Below the pieces are notes generated by a model, which was given only the letters and a program-made list of their open reading frames with translations, did not search any database and was not told the origin of the DNA. Below, in pieces: positions 1 to 9,081 of a stretch of 35,356 bases of DNA. Source of the DNA: Chloroflexota bacterium (GTDB lineage: Bacteria; Chloroflexota; Dehalococcoidia; Lucifugimonadales; UBA826); NCBI GenBank assembly GCA_002722155.1, contig PBKS01000009.1:110831-146186 (forward strand), in the 5' to 3' direction. Numbering within the stretch: the stretch's first letter is position 1; every line of letters starts with the position of its first letter. The translations under genes were made by a program, and so were the position numbers.

Positions 1-963
1 AAATATGAATGCAGCAACACCAACAACCTGAATACCCACAACCATTGCATAAGCCCATCTAGCAGTAGTATTCTCGCTGACTCTACCAAACACAACCTTG
101 GAAGTTATCCCAAAAAATGCCAAAACCGACAGACACAAACCAATTTTATCAGCGGAAAGATTAATATCTTGTAAATACGGCGCCAATTGAGTAACTAAAG
201 TAGTCCTGACGAACTGCTGCAACGTCATGCCAACGGCAATGAACCAGAAAGCCCTGGTTCTCAACGCAGATCTAACTGACAAGCCGTCCAAAACTTTTTT
301 TGCTGAATATTGTTTAAGCCCGCCGGGCGCCCACCTTTTGTCCTGTTCAGCCAATACAAATTGGATACCGTCTCTCACAAAGATATAAGCAATAACCGCC
401 AATATTCCTAGGAAAACCCCTGTGAAAAGGAAACCAGACCTCCAACCTCCAAGGACAATAACAAGGGTCAAAATTGGGATCGAAACCATCCCACCAAAAT
501 TATTTCCAGCTGTAACAAACCCCATCATTCGGCCCCGAGTTGCTGGGAACCACAACTGTACTAATCGACCAGTTGCCAATCCAGTACCGGGGGCTCCTGC
601 AAAAACCAGTAGCGAAAAAAAATAGAATTGCCACAATTCAGCCATTATCGACCTCAGAAGAAAGCCCAAGGCGATAACACCCAAAGAGACCGCCATTACA
701 TACCTAGATCCAAAAATGTCTATTGTGCGACCAATTAAAGGAGAAAGGAAATGAGCTAATACACCGAGCGTTAAAGCGAAATTGATCTGTGTTCTGGTCC
801 AACCAAATTCTTCTTCTAGAGGAACTATAAAAAGGCCAAACCCATATTGCGCAAACCCTATAGACCCCCCAATTGAGAGAAATGACACAGCTACTACTAT
901 CCATCCCCTATATATGCCGCGAGGTGAATCTATGGAAGTGCTGTTGTTTACCTTAGAAGACAA
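1..963 (-). CDS. MFS transporter, C-terminus cut by window edge
   Basis: This open frame of 321 codons reads off the left edge of the window, so the C-terminal end of the protein is missing. It encodes a polytopic membrane carrier of the major facilitator superfamily. The first helix begins near residue 20 (WIVVAVSFLSIGG) and is followed by EEFGWTRTQIN and a motif-A-like loop (LIGRTIDIFGSR), the pattern of oxalate/formate-monocarboxylate type carriers. An in-frame TGA at 990-988 limits the N-terminus. TTG at 963 is the best start, since no ATG occurs in frame before helix 1, and no clear ribosome site precedes it. The gene lies 60 bp downstream of the RND exporter on the same strand. It resembles the divergent MFS gene at 4260-5531, which has the same W-x-R-T-x-IN segment. 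The substrate is unknown; carboxylates are a guess from the family. Confidence 0.85.
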   Translation of the reverse strand, partial: MSSKVNNSTSIDSPRGIYRGWIVVAVSFLSIGGSIGFAQYGFGLFIVPLEEEFGWTRTQINFALTLGVLAHFLSPLIGRTIDIFGSRYVMAVSLGVIALGFLLRSIMAELWQFYFFSLLVFAGAPGTGLATGRLVQLWFPATRGRMMGFVTAGNNFGGMVSIPILTLVIVLGGWRSGFLFTGVFLGILAVIAYIFVRDGIQFVLAEQDKRWAPGGLKQYSAKKVLDGLSVRSALRTRAFWFIAVGMTLQQFVRTTLVTQLAPYLQDINLSADKIGLCLSVLAFFGITSKVVFGRVSENTTARWAYAMVVGIQVVGVAAFIF

Positions 964-1023
964 AAGAAACAGTAGATGGAAAATAAATCATCCCGAAAGG
1001 GTAACATCTAATTGTTTTAGCTT

Positions 1024-4000
1024 CTATCTTCGTAATCTCAAAAATTTGGGCATTGTTTCATGCATAAATTCATAAATTATTGGAATAACAAGTAACGTTA
1101 AAAAAGTCGAACTCGCTAGCCCACCAATAACCACTATTGCCAAGTCAGCGCCTATAATGCCTCCTCCTTCATCCCCAACAAAGACTGCCAGAGGAATCAA
1201 AGCTGCACCCGTCGTAACAGCAGTCATTAATATCGGTCTCAGCCTCACCAAGCCACCTTCAATCAGAGATTCTCGCACTGTCATACCTTGATCTTGAAGT
1301 TGTTGAACAAATGAAATGAGAACTATTGCGTTAGTAACAACCAATCCAATTAGCAACAATAATCCCATCATAGAAGGAAGTCCCAAAGCGCTCCCTGTTA
1401 CAGCCAGACCAACCAAAGCTCCAATAGCCGCTAGTGGCAAGCTAAACAGAATAACGAATGGGTTCCTTAATGAGCCTAGGCTGCCCACCATAACTAAATA
1501 TACGAGGATAATACTAATCGCCATTGCTAAGAAGATATCTCGAAACCCTTCCTCTATATCAGCAAAAATGCCTCCCGACACTATAGAAACCCCAGGATTT
1601 CGCTTTTCAATCATCAAAGCAATATCACTTATCTCCATTCCCACCTTCCGAGTATCTTCTGCCGTTATTTCCCCTCTGATAGTTGCCGATCTACGACCGT
1701 CGGTCCTTGCTATGGTAATCGGCGTCTCTTGCTGAAAAGTTTCTATTAATTCTTTAGCTGGGGCTGAACCCAAGGGACCAGTAATTATTAACTCATCTAT
1801 AGAGTCCATTCCAGAATTAATCGAGCTTTGCACCGTTAGTAATACTTCTACATCTTTTCCTTCAATAGAAAAGTTCCCAATCATTTGGCCTTTCATTGGC
1901 TCACTAATCCTGCTCGCGACTTCTCTTGGCGTCAGCCCTAGCCGGGATGCTGATTCAGAATTAACCTTAATTACCATTTCTGGTCTGGTACCGGTAAGAT
2001 CACTTTCCACATTTTCGACACTTGAAACATCTTTCAAAGCTTCAAGAATTTCCTGGTTGACTTTTGAGACCGCTTCTAAAGACCCCGCCGTTATCCGAAG
2101 TTCCAACCCTGCTTCTGGAGGGCCACCAGAACCTTCCGTGACTTTATATTCGCTAGTTGCCGTGGGCGATAAAGAAAATCTCAAAGCATCGGTGATACCG
2201 GCTGGAGCAGAACTATCAACATTCACAAAAATATTAGCGCTACTAGGGGAACCTGCACCCGGAAAGGATGCCAATCCTTCATCTCCTATGGTTGTCAGGT
2301 AATTCTCCACTTGTCCTATCTTTCGCAAATTTTCAAGCTCCTGCTCAGCTACAAGTACGGCAGAATTGCTTTGATCAGGGGTAGATGTTGGTGGCACAAA
2401 AATATCTATAGATATATATCTGTCTGGTCCAGTTGGAAAAAAGATAACCGGAATAAATCTAAGTAAGCCTAAACTTGCCAGACAAAGGGCGAAAGCTATC
2501 CCCACTGATGCCAATTTATGGCCCAACGCCCACTGTAAAGTTGGTTTATAGATTCTTTGGATAAGTGAAAGAGAAGAATCTCCGCCTTCGTCAGATAGAT
2601 CTCCTGGCCTGAGTATGAAAGCTCCGACAACTGGTACCAATGTCACGCTTACTACCAGAGAAGAAATGAGGGCAAAGCTCACAGCAATGCAAAATGGAAA
2701 GAAAAAGGAACCTACTAATCCTTGGATAAAACCTAAAGGAGCGAAAACCACTATCGTGGTTAAAGTAGAAGCTGTTATCGGCGCAGCTACTTCTTTTGTT
2801 GCGTTAAAGGCAGCTACTTTTGGGGACTCTCCTCTTTGCATGTGACGATAAACATTCTCCAACACCACAATACTGTCATCCACTACTCGACCAACTGAAA
2901 TTGCTAACCCGCCTAGAGTCATAATATTCAAGGTAAGATCCGTAAATCCCATTAGTAAAACTCCTCCCAATATACTGATGGGAATAGTTAATGCAATGAC
3001 TGAGGTGGGCCTTAGCGAAAGTGTGAGACCCCTAAGAAAACCTTTACGAACATTAAGAAGAAACAGAAATACTCCCGCAACAGCGAAAATAAACCCATAC
3101 ATCCCTTCATTTTTCAAAGTATTCAGCTGACTTTCAATTTCGGGGCCTGCATTATAAATTTCGACCACTTCGATACCTTCAATAATCGACACATCTCGCA
3201 CCTTCTGGAGTGCTGCCTTGGAGACATCCACGGTATTCGCATTGGGCTCTTTTGTGACACTTATACCCAAACTGGAGTAGCCGTTGGTCCGAGAAATTGA
3301 ATTTTGGGATGAGGGCGCAAGCAGTATTTCAGCCACATCTCCCAGATTTATAACTTCGTTTTCCAGAATTATTAAAGGAATATTTTGTATTTCCTCAATC
3401 GAATCAACATAGTTAATGGTCCTGACTGAGATCATTTGGGAACCATCAAACTGGAATCCTGATGGTACAGAAAAATTGCTTTCTCGAAGTTCTTTTGCTA
3501 TCCGAGATATTGAAATTTGGCCTGGTGTTTTAAGTAGAGGGTTTTCTTGTAAAGCTGCTAATTTGGTGGGATCAATTTGAACTAATAACTGAAATTCTTG
3601 TACTCCCGCAACAGATACTAGATTGACCCCTTCCACGGAATTCACTGCCGGTTCTATTTGGGCATCCACAATAGCCGACATAGCTGCAAAATCTAAAATG
3701 TCGCTGGTCAAACTCAATTGCAAAATAGGTTCACTGCCAGGGTCTATTCCGCCTACTTCAGGTCGCGTTGCTCCATCCGGCAGTTCCATTGAGACAAGAC
3801 GAGATTCCAATTCTTTCTGAGCTTGCTCCATATTAGAACCGTACTCGTAGAAAAGTAGGAGAATTGAAGTCCCCTCTATTGAAGTTGACTGAATAGTTTC
3901 CAAGTTATCCAGTCCATTCAAATGCTGTTCCAATGGATAAGTGACATCCTTAAGCACCTCTTCAGAACCAGCATTAGGATAATCTACATTGACGGTCATA

Positions 4001-4134
4001 AGTGGAAATTGAACTCGTGGCAAGACCTCAACTGGCAAGTTCACGAAAGTAAATAACCCGGCAGCCAATATGAGTACGAAGGCTAATATTGTCACCGGCC
4101 CTCTTCTGAGGGCTAGACCTGTAATATATGTCAC
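1024..4134 (-). CDS. RND superfamily efflux permease (HAE1/AcrB-like)
   Basis: The 1036-residue protein has the normal length and layout of a proton-driven RND exporter. It has one N-terminal helix (about 12-32), a large extracytoplasmic loop, helices 2-6 from about 345, a second large loop and five C-terminal helices. The helix-4 motif GRVVDDSIVVLENV carries the proton-relay pair Asp419-Asp420, matching AcrB Asp407/Asp408. The start is GTG at 4134, preceded at good spacing by AAAGGA. Known relatives export drugs, detergents or peptides. No periplasmic adaptor (HlyD type) or TolC gene is beside it, which fits a single-membrane lineage and SwrC-like stand-alone pumps. It is divergent from the MFS gene at 4260, and the partial MFS gene follows it, so the three may share a theme of small-molecule traffic. 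The substrate cannot be read from the sequence. Confidence 0.93.
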   Translation of the reverse strand: MTYITGLALRRGPVTILAFVLILAAGLFTFVNLPVEVLPRVQFPLMTVNVDYPNAGSEEVLKDVTYPLEQHLNGLDNLETIQSTSIEGTSILLLFYEYGSNMEQAQKELESRLVSMELPDGATRPEVGGIDPGSEPILQLSLTSDILDFAAMSAIVDAQIEPAVNSVEGVNLVSVAGVQEFQLLVQIDPTKLAALQENPLLKTPGQISISRIAKELRESNFSVPSGFQFDGSQMISVRTINYVDSIEEIQNIPLIILENEVINLGDVAEILLAPSSQNSISRTNGYSSLGISVTKEPNANTVDVSKAALQKVRDVSIIEGIEVVEIYNAGPEIESQLNTLKNEGMYGFIFAVAGVFLFLLNVRKGFLRGLTLSLRPTSVIALTIPISILGGVLLMGFTDLTLNIMTLGGLAISVGRVVDDSIVVLENVYRHMQRGESPKVAAFNATKEVAAPITASTLTTIVVFAPLGFIQGLVGSFFFPFCIAVSFALISSLVVSVTLVPVVGAFILRPGDLSDEGGDSSLSLIQRIYKPTLQWALGHKLASVGIAFALCLASLGLLRFIPVIFFPTGPDRYISIDIFVPPTSTPDQSNSAVLVAEQELENLRKIGQVENYLTTIGDEGLASFPGAGSPSSANIFVNVDSSAPAGITDALRFSLSPTATSEYKVTEGSGGPPEAGLELRITAGSLEAVSKVNQEILEALKDVSSVENVESDLTGTRPEMVIKVNSESASRLGLTPREVASRISEPMKGQMIGNFSIEGKDVEVLLTVQSSINSGMDSIDELIITGPLGSAPAKELIETFQQETPITIARTDGRRSATIRGEITAEDTRKVGMEISDIALMIEKRNPGVSIVSGGIFADIEEGFRDIFLAMAISIILVYLVMVGSLGSLRNPFVILFSLPLAAIGALVGLAVTGSALGLPSMMGLLLLIGLVVTNAIVLISFVQQLQDQGMTVRESLIEGGLVRLRPILMTAVTTGAALIPLAVFVGDEGGGIIGADLAIVVIGGLASSTFLTLLVIPIIYEFMHETMPKFLRLRR

Positions 4135-4199
4135 TATGATTCCTTTAAAAACGCTAGAAGCCTATTACGTAAGTATAGAATCTTCAGCACAAGCATGTT

Positions 4200-4230
4200 T
4201 ATGTTACAAACTACACAATAGATTAACATA
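4200..4230. promoter_or_regulatory. inverted repeat in the divergent RND/MFS promoter region
   Basis: The 125-bp gap between the divergent genes contains TATGTTA at 4200-4206 and its exact reverse complement TAACATA at 4224-4230, separated by 17 bp. A separate perfect 8-bp palindrome, TTACGTAA, lies at 4165-4172. Either could be an operator for a shared regulator. No regulator gene is present nearby and the region is AT-rich, so chance is possible. Confidence 0.3.
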
Positions 4231-4259
4231 GTGTACTTAACCCAACACTGAGGAACCAA

Positions 4260-5531
4260 TTGTCTCAAGCTAATATATCCAGATCCAAATGGAATCCTAT
4301 TAATCCATCCCATGGTTGGTGGGCTATCGCGGTTTGTTTTGGTATCTCCACCGCCTTGATTGGTTTTAGCACGTATACATTTGCGTTATTTGGCGACGAG
4401 ATGGCCAAAGAATTCGGTTGGTCCCGAACTCATATCAACGCATCTCTCTCATTTTTAGCAATCGGCCAAATATTAGGGCCTATGGTAGGTCGAGTGATAG
4501 ATCGTAATGGGCCAAGAATGGTAGTGACTTTCTGTGTCCTACTAACTGCTCTCAGCTATCTGCTAAGACCAATGATGAGTGAACTTTGGCATTGGTATGC
4601 TCTGAGTTTTTTACAATATGCGGGATTCTCTTCTACTATGGCACCTGTAGGCAGAATAGTTGGGCTATGGTTTCCAAATACGAGGGGCCGTGTGATGGGT
4701 ATAGCTATGATGGGAAACAATTTCGGGGGAGTTGTGATGCCCGGCATCATAGGGGCTGTTATTGCATTTGGCGGTTGGCAATCTGGTTATTACATACAAG
4801 GCCTATTAACTTTTCTAATAGCCATAACTGTGTTAATTGCACTAAGGGAGCCCCAATCTGTAAATTCTGCAGTCCTACCGACAGAACCAAGTGTAAAAAA
4901 TACAGAGCTGCCGGGCATGTCGATGAATGAAGCTATTCGATCAAAAAACTTATATCTACTCCTTTATATATTCTTGGTTGGAGCAACTCCTTTTGCCTCT
5001 CTCCTACCACAACTCATTTCCCACTATGTTAACGAAGGAATAAATCCTGGCACAGCGGCAACAGCGATGAGTATCCTAGCCATAGGAGGTATGAGTGGGA
5101 AAATAGTATTTGGAGTTCTAGGTGAGCGAATTACCGCCCGATACGCCATGATGATATCCTTTTTCGGTCTTTCAGTGGCGCTCATACTCTCAATCAACCC
5201 AACTATTCCTGGCATAATCTGGGTTTGCTCTCCACTATGGGGGCTCTGCATGGGAGCTTTCGGCACGTTAATAAACATGATTATTCAAGATTATTTTGGT
5301 CTCAAAAGTTTCGGCAGTATAATTGGATTCGCAGGATACGGTACCGCAATATCATTTGCAGTTGGGCCTATACTAGCCGGTTTATCCTATGACAATCTTG
5401 GTAGCTACGAGCCCATGTTCTATGGAATAGTTGTTGTGATGGCAATAGGAATATTTGTCTTGCAAGCAATGGGCAAACCGGAAAAGGATTTTATGTCTCC
5501 ACCTAGCATCCGACCAAAAACGACAAATTAG
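4260..5531 (+). CDS. MFS transporter (monocarboxylate/oxalate-formate type)
   Basis: A 423-residue, roughly 12-helix inner-membrane carrier. The start is TTG at 4260, with GAGGA about five bases upstream. The first helix follows HGWWAIAVCFGIS (about 19-31), then EEMAKEFGW-like and RTHIN segments. A motif-A loop GRVIDRNGPR lies at residues 77-86, between helices 2 and 3. A hydrophilic central loop (about 200-225) separates the two halves. The same signature order appears in the partial gene at 1-963, so the two look like paralogues flanking the RND pump. The family moves mono- and dicarboxylates by proton symport or exchange; the actual substrate here is not visible. It ends 18 bp before the convergent pncC-like gene. 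Confidence 0.9.
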   Translation: MSQANISRSKWNPINPSHGWWAIAVCFGISTALIGFSTYTFALFGDEMAKEFGWSRTHINASLSFLAIGQILGPMVGRVIDRNGPRMVVTFCVLLTALSYLLRPMMSELWHWYALSFLQYAGFSSTMAPVGRIVGLWFPNTRGRVMGIAMMGNNFGGVVMPGIIGAVIAFGGWQSGYYIQGLLTFLIAITVLIALREPQSVNSAVLPTEPSVKNTELPGMSMNEAIRSKNLYLLLYIFLVGATPFASLLPQLISHYVNEGINPGTAATAMSILAIGGMSGKIVFGVLGERITARYAMMISFFGLSVALILSINPTIPGIIWVCSPLWGLCMGAFGTLINMIIQDYFGLKSFGSIIGFAGYGTAISFAVGPILAGLSYDNLGSYEPMFYGIVVVMAIGIFVLQAMGKPEKDFMSPPSIRPKTTN

Positions 5532-5549
5532 GATCAAAACTACAGGTCA

Positions 5550-6041
5550 CTAACGGCTATCCTCAAGACAATTTATCAAAAACCCTAAAGCCTCTTTAGT
5601 AAAAGAAATCATATTTTGTTGTCTTTGGTCTGCACCGGTCTCGATGGTAATAGCACGAGATATTGGGCCACATATTCCTATACATGAATGCCCTGCGGCA
5701 TCTCCATACCTATTTCCAGCAGGGCCCGTTGCCCCAGTCTCACTCAATCCCCAAGTAGTCTCAAGTGTTTCCTTAATCGTTTTAGCATTCAATGAAGCAT
5801 ACTCTTCTGTAGATGCTCTCAACCCTTCCATCTGTTCATCTTTTACTTTCAATAAACCTTTTTGCGCCACGCGGGTGTAAATGACTGACCCACCAATAAA
5901 ATACTTAGATGCACCGGGTATTGCCAGCAAATAAGCAGAAATAAGCCCTCCGGAAGAAGATTCCGCAATCCCGATAGTTTGATTGGATTCTTTTAGAAGA
6001 GTTGCTGCCCTTTCAGCCAATCTCAAAATTTCCTTGTCCAT
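5550..6041 (-). CDS. pncC: CinA C-terminal domain protein, NMN-amidase-like (PncC family)
   Basis: The 163-residue protein is the stand-alone CinA C-terminal domain, of normal length for PncC. PncC hydrolyses the amide of nicotinamide mononucleotide, returning it to NAD synthesis through nicotinate mononucleotide. The family motif AES-C-TGG appears as AESSSGG (26-32), with Ser in place of the common Cys. Y-x5-K (Tyr55, Lys61) matches the conserved Tyr/Lys of the catalytic region. The glycine-rich GATGPAG segment (about 103-109) is the usual GxxGPxG loop. The start is ATG, preceded by an AAGGAG-type site read from the minus strand. It is cytosolic and probably monocistronic, since the next gene upstream is on the other strand. 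Activity has not been shown for every member of the family, so the symbol is a family-level assignment. Confidence 0.82.
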   Translation of the reverse strand: MDKEILRLAERAATLLKESNQTIGIAESSSGGLISAYLLAIPGASKYFIGGSVIYTRVAQKGLLKVKDEQMEGLRASTEEYASLNAKTIKETLETTWGLSETGATGPAGNRYGDAAGHSCIGICGPISRAITIETGADQRQQNMISFTKEALGFLINCLEDSR

Positions 6042-6164
6042 ATCTATCTGACTCCTTACCTAACTATGTTATTCCAAAAATAGACCTATCCCTAAATATA
6101 GCTGTAATTCACTTTAACGGTTAAGATAAACGTTATATTCATTTAATACAAAGGGGAATCGTCT

Positions 6165-6314
6165 TTGAATAAAGGTTGGTTCATTCTAGTCGCTGCATTT
6201 TCCTTGTCTCTAGGTCTCGTTACTGGAGGTCTGATAAAGGGAGATATAGGAATCACAGCTGTAGGGTTTGCCATCGGGATTATAATTTTTTTAGCCCAGA
6301 AATGGTTTAAATAA
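6165..6314 (+). CDS. 49-residue hypothetical membrane protein
   Basis: This short frame starts with TTG at 6165, eight bases after a clear AAGGGG ribosome site (6151-6156), and ends at TAA 6312-6314. The product has two hydrophobic stretches, about residues 5-20 (WFILVAAFSLSLGLVTGG) and 27-43 (GITAVGFAIGIIIFLA). They are separated by a short polar turn (LIKGDI), and the tail is QKWFK. This is a hairpin two-helix membrane protein with positive charges near both ends. I do not recognise a family. It sits alone on the plus strand between two minus-strand genes, with its own AT-rich upstream region. Good ribosome-site spacing and a consistent hydrophobic pattern support a real gene; conservation is untested. 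Confidence 0.6.
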   Translation: MNKGWFILVAAFSLSLGLVTGGLIKGDIGITAVGFAIGIIIFLAQKWFK

Positions 6315-6328
6315 AAACTCTAAATTGA

Positions 6329-7402
6329 TTATTGCCTAGCCCTTACATATTGGGGTGGCCACACAGAATCTTCACCATCCAATTCGACCTGTGCATTTAA
6401 AGCCCAATATGGATTCCTTAGTAGTTCTCTTCCCAATAAAATAGCATCAGCATCTTCATTTCGAAGAGTTTGTTCAGCTTGATAAGGATCTGTAATCAAC
6501 CCCACTGCACCAGTTAATATATCAACTTCCTTCTTAATAGCAGATGAAAAAGGCACTTGATACCCAGGATATGGTTCTAAATCTTGATCTGCCGAATTCC
6601 CGCCAGAAGAACAATCGATCATGTCTACTCCTTCCTCCTTGAACCATCCCGACAGTTCTATAGAATCTTCAATCGACCATCCTTCTGTCATATATTCTGT
6701 TGCAGATATTCTAACCAACAAGGGCATAGAATCAGGAATGGCTTTTCTAACAGCGGTAACGATGTCGATTGGAAACCGGCATCTATTCTTTAAAGATCCA
6801 CCATATTTATCATTCCGATTATTGGACAGTGGCGACATAAATTCACAAGCTAAATACCCATGTGCCAGATGCAGCTCTAGTACCTTGAATCCAGCTTGAA
6901 CAGATCTAACTGCAGAAGCAAAAAAATCGGAAACTATCGAATCGATATCTTCTATAGACAATTCCTCAGGAACCATCCAGCCATCGTCGTATTCCAAAGA
7001 CGACGGCCCAACTATATCCCAACCTCCGTTCTCCTTTGTTAAAACATCACTTCCTTCCCAAGGCCTTTTATGGGAAGCCTTCCTACCAGCGTGCGCTAGT
7101 TGAATAGAGGGTGTTGCGCCTTGAGAATCAATGAAATTTACTATTGGTTCCAATACAGATGCATGTTTGTCGGACCAAATACCTAGGTCTTGAGGCGAAA
7201 TCCTTCCTTCTGGCGACACAGCTGTCGCCTCAGCCATAACTAAACCAGCTCCGCCCACAGCTCTGGTCCCTAAATGAACCATATGCCAGTCAGTCGCCAT
7301 ACCATCTTCTCGATTTACAGAATACTGACACATAGGGGCAACAAAAAGTCTATTTCTTATCTTTTCTCCCCTTATAGTTATAGGGGTAAACAAGTTACTC
7401 AT
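6329..7402 (-). CDS. NADH:flavin oxidoreductase, old yellow enzyme (YqjM/NamA-like)
   Basis: A 357-residue TIM-barrel flavoenzyme of the old yellow enzyme family, which uses NAD(P)H and FMN to reduce activated C=C bonds. The N-terminus LFTPITIRGEKIRNRL and PMCQYS (Cys25, Tyr27) match the thermophilic-like/YqjM class, where the Cys tunes the FMN. The substrate-binding pair is His178 and His181 in LHLAHGYL. Downstream, MSPLSNNRNDKYGGSLKNR is the usual phosphate/FMN-side signature, and the C-terminal LLGRELLRNPYW segment closes the barrel. The start is ATG with GAGAAAGG upstream. It lies 14 bp after the PD-(D/E)XK gene, which follows RNase D, so a three-gene transcript is likely. The physiological enoate or nitro substrate is unknown. 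Confidence 0.92.
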   Translation of the reverse strand: MSNLFTPITIRGEKIRNRLFVAPMCQYSVNREDGMATDWHMVHLGTRAVGGAGLVMAEATAVSPEGRISPQDLGIWSDKHASVLEPIVNFIDSQGATPSIQLAHAGRKASHKRPWEGSDVLTKENGGWDIVGPSSLEYDDGWMVPEELSIEDIDSIVSDFFASAVRSVQAGFKVLELHLAHGYLACEFMSPLSNNRNDKYGGSLKNRCRFPIDIVTAVRKAIPDSMPLLVRISATEYMTEGWSIEDSIELSGWFKEEGVDMIDCSSGGNSADQDLEPYPGYQVPFSSAIKKEVDILTGAVGLITDPYQAEQTLRNEDADAILLGRELLRNPYWALNAQVELDGEDSVWPPQYVRARQ

Positions 7403-7416
7403 ACCTTTCTCACTTT

Positions 7417-7776
7417 CTATCCGGCTCTAATTAATTCAAAGTCGATTTTTCCTTGTTCAACTAAGTTTTTTATTTTCCTTTGCCTAGCAGACATTTGGCT
7501 AGAAGAGGATTTGAATTCGACAAGAATTATCCTGTCTTCCTCAAACTGAATGCCGTCAATCGGACTACCTAAAAACCTAAACTGTTTACTATCCCAAGGG
7601 TAAGATTCCACCAGCGGTAAAAATTGTTCAGTTATCTGGCCATACCTAGTGGATTGACTCCTAATTTGAGATTTCAATTCAGCTAATGAAGATCTCATCC
7701 TAAAACATATTCTTCCCAGAAGGCTCAAACAACCTAATAAAACAACTATTATCAACCACGATATCGAAAATTCCAT
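7417..7776 (-). CDS. membrane-anchored PD-(D/E)XK protein (Holliday-resolvase-related)
   Basis: The 119-residue protein starts with one hydrophobic helix (about 5-22, SWLIIVVLLGCLSLL). A charged helical linker follows, then a small nuclease-like domain. Visible elements are the glutamate in GQITEQF (Glu50), the strand FLGSPIDGIQF with Asp74, and ILVEFKS with Glu87 and Lys89. These give the E...D...E-x-K pattern of archaeal-type Holliday junction resolvases. The basic helix SARQRKIKNLVEQGKIDFELI follows, as in the predicted endonuclease family distantly related to those resolvases. The start has GAGGTGG upstream. It lies between rnd and the old yellow enzyme in one operon. Catalysis is unproven. 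A membrane-tethered nuclease fold is odd, but the layout is known for this family in archaea. Confidence 0.68.
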   Translation of the reverse strand: MEFSISWLIIVVLLGCLSLLGRICFRMRSSLAELKSQIRSQSTRYGQITEQFLPLVESYPWDSKQFRFLGSPIDGIQFEEDRIILVEFKSSSSQMSARQRKIKNLVEQGKIDFELIRAG

Positions 7777-7807
7777 ACAGCCACCTCTTCAATTATTACG
7801 ATTCTAA

Positions 7808-8965
7808 TTATTGGAAAGACGATAGCTTTTCTTCTAATTTATTTCCAAATTCGAACCGTTGCCAACTTCTTACTTCAGGTTCAAAAATCTCTGTTTCAAA
7901 GGTATTAGGATCTCTAGAAAGTCTGTTCAAACTATTTGTAGGCCACAATAAGCTTGGATCTACATCAAGTTCTTGGCCAATGGCCTTTCTCCATTCCTTT
8001 AGTTCTTTCAATCTAATATTGGCATTTTCCCTTTCTTTATTGGACATGGCCTTTTTCCGGGTGACCTTACTTACCGGCCTTTCCACAGGTTCCCGAGCAA
8101 GAGCATCAGTCACTATCTTCCTGATGCGTTTAGATACTCCTGGGCGTCCCCAAGCACCTATTCCTTTAATTTCTGAGTAGTCAGAATATGGGTTTTTAGC
8201 TATGGCTACCAAAACTGAATCGCCAACAATCTTAAATGGTGGACGGTCTTTACCGATGGCTTCATCTTCTCTGACTGCATACAACGACTGAAGGACAGAC
8301 AAGGAACTACCATCTAAATTTTTGCTACCTTTGACATCCAGGAATGCAGTATCTTCGTCTTTAGCATTAAATTTCACTTGTTGCAGTCTTTCACATTCCT
8401 CTCTCAACCATGAAAGCCTACCTAGACTGTCAAGTCTTTCCTCTATGACTTGCATTGCACCATGCAAATACCTAACGTCATCAGCAGCATATATTCGCGC
8501 TTCCTTACTAAGTGGTCGAATAGTCCAGTCGCTCCTTTGAAGCTTCTTATCTTTAGTAACCTCAGCGTCGATATATTCTTTCAAAACCGAATCAAGACCT
8601 AATTTCTTGGATCCTAATAGGGCTGCACCCAAACTAGTATCAAAAACATTGGAAAATGAAAATCCGTAGTCTCTATTCAGACTTCGAATATCATAATCAC
8701 CAGCATGAAGAATTTTCGTAATATTATGATCAGCGAAGATATCACCAAGTACAGAAAGGTCGTGTATTGCTAGAGGGTCAATTAGGTATATATCTTTGCC
8801 TATACAAATTTGAATTAAACAAACAAATTCCGGGTATCTAAAAAACCCATTTCCTTCTATGTCTAAACTGACATATTGACTAGTGACTGAATCTTCGACA
8901 ATTTTTTTAAGATCGTACGAGGAAATTAGCGTTTTGGGGGTTTCTTTTATGACTTTTTGACTCAT
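7808..8965 (-). CDS. rnd: ribonuclease D (DEDDy exonuclease with HRDC domain)
   Basis: The 385-residue protein has the RNase D layout: a DEDDy 3'-5' exonuclease (about 20-190), an HRDC domain (about 210-290) and a C-terminal helical extension. The metal-binding residues are visible: Asp35 and Glu37 in SLDIEGNG, Asp92 in HAGDYDIRSL, and Tyr159/Asp163 in the motif YAADDVRYL. In the family the enzyme trims the 3' ends of tRNA precursors and other small RNAs in the cytosol. The HRDC portion contains the typical LYAVREDEAIGKDRPPF and IVGDSVLVAIA stretches. It starts at ATG 8965 and is the first gene of a probable rnd/nuclease-fold/OYE transcript. It is divergent from the gene at 9082 across 116 bp. 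Confidence 0.92.
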   Translation of the reverse strand: MSQKVIKETPKTLISSYDLKKIVEDSVTSQYVSLDIEGNGFFRYPEFVCLIQICIGKDIYLIDPLAIHDLSVLGDIFADHNITKILHAGDYDIRSLNRDYGFSFSNVFDTSLGAALLGSKKLGLDSVLKEYIDAEVTKDKKLQRSDWTIRPLSKEARIYAADDVRYLHGAMQVIEERLDSLGRLSWLREECERLQQVKFNAKDEDTAFLDVKGSKNLDGSSLSVLQSLYAVREDEAIGKDRPPFKIVGDSVLVAIAKNPYSDYSEIKGIGAWGRPGVSKRIRKIVTDALAREPVERPVSKVTRKKAMSNKERENANIRLKELKEWRKAIGQELDVDPSLLWPTNSLNRLSRDPNTFETEIFEPEVRSWQRFEFGNKLEEKLSSFQ

Positions 8966-9081
8966 TTATGCATTTTGACTCTTGAGAGAAGTATAACCTA
9001 ATAAAATTCAGGAACTAAATTTGCACAATTTTTCAACTTTATGTAACTTTCCAGTCGATAGAATAACGAAGGATCACAGAC

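Noticed and set aside
1316-1735. A 139-codon plus-strand frame
   Set aside because: It lies antisense to the clearly coding RND gene, has no family signature and no ribosome site, so it is a shadow frame.
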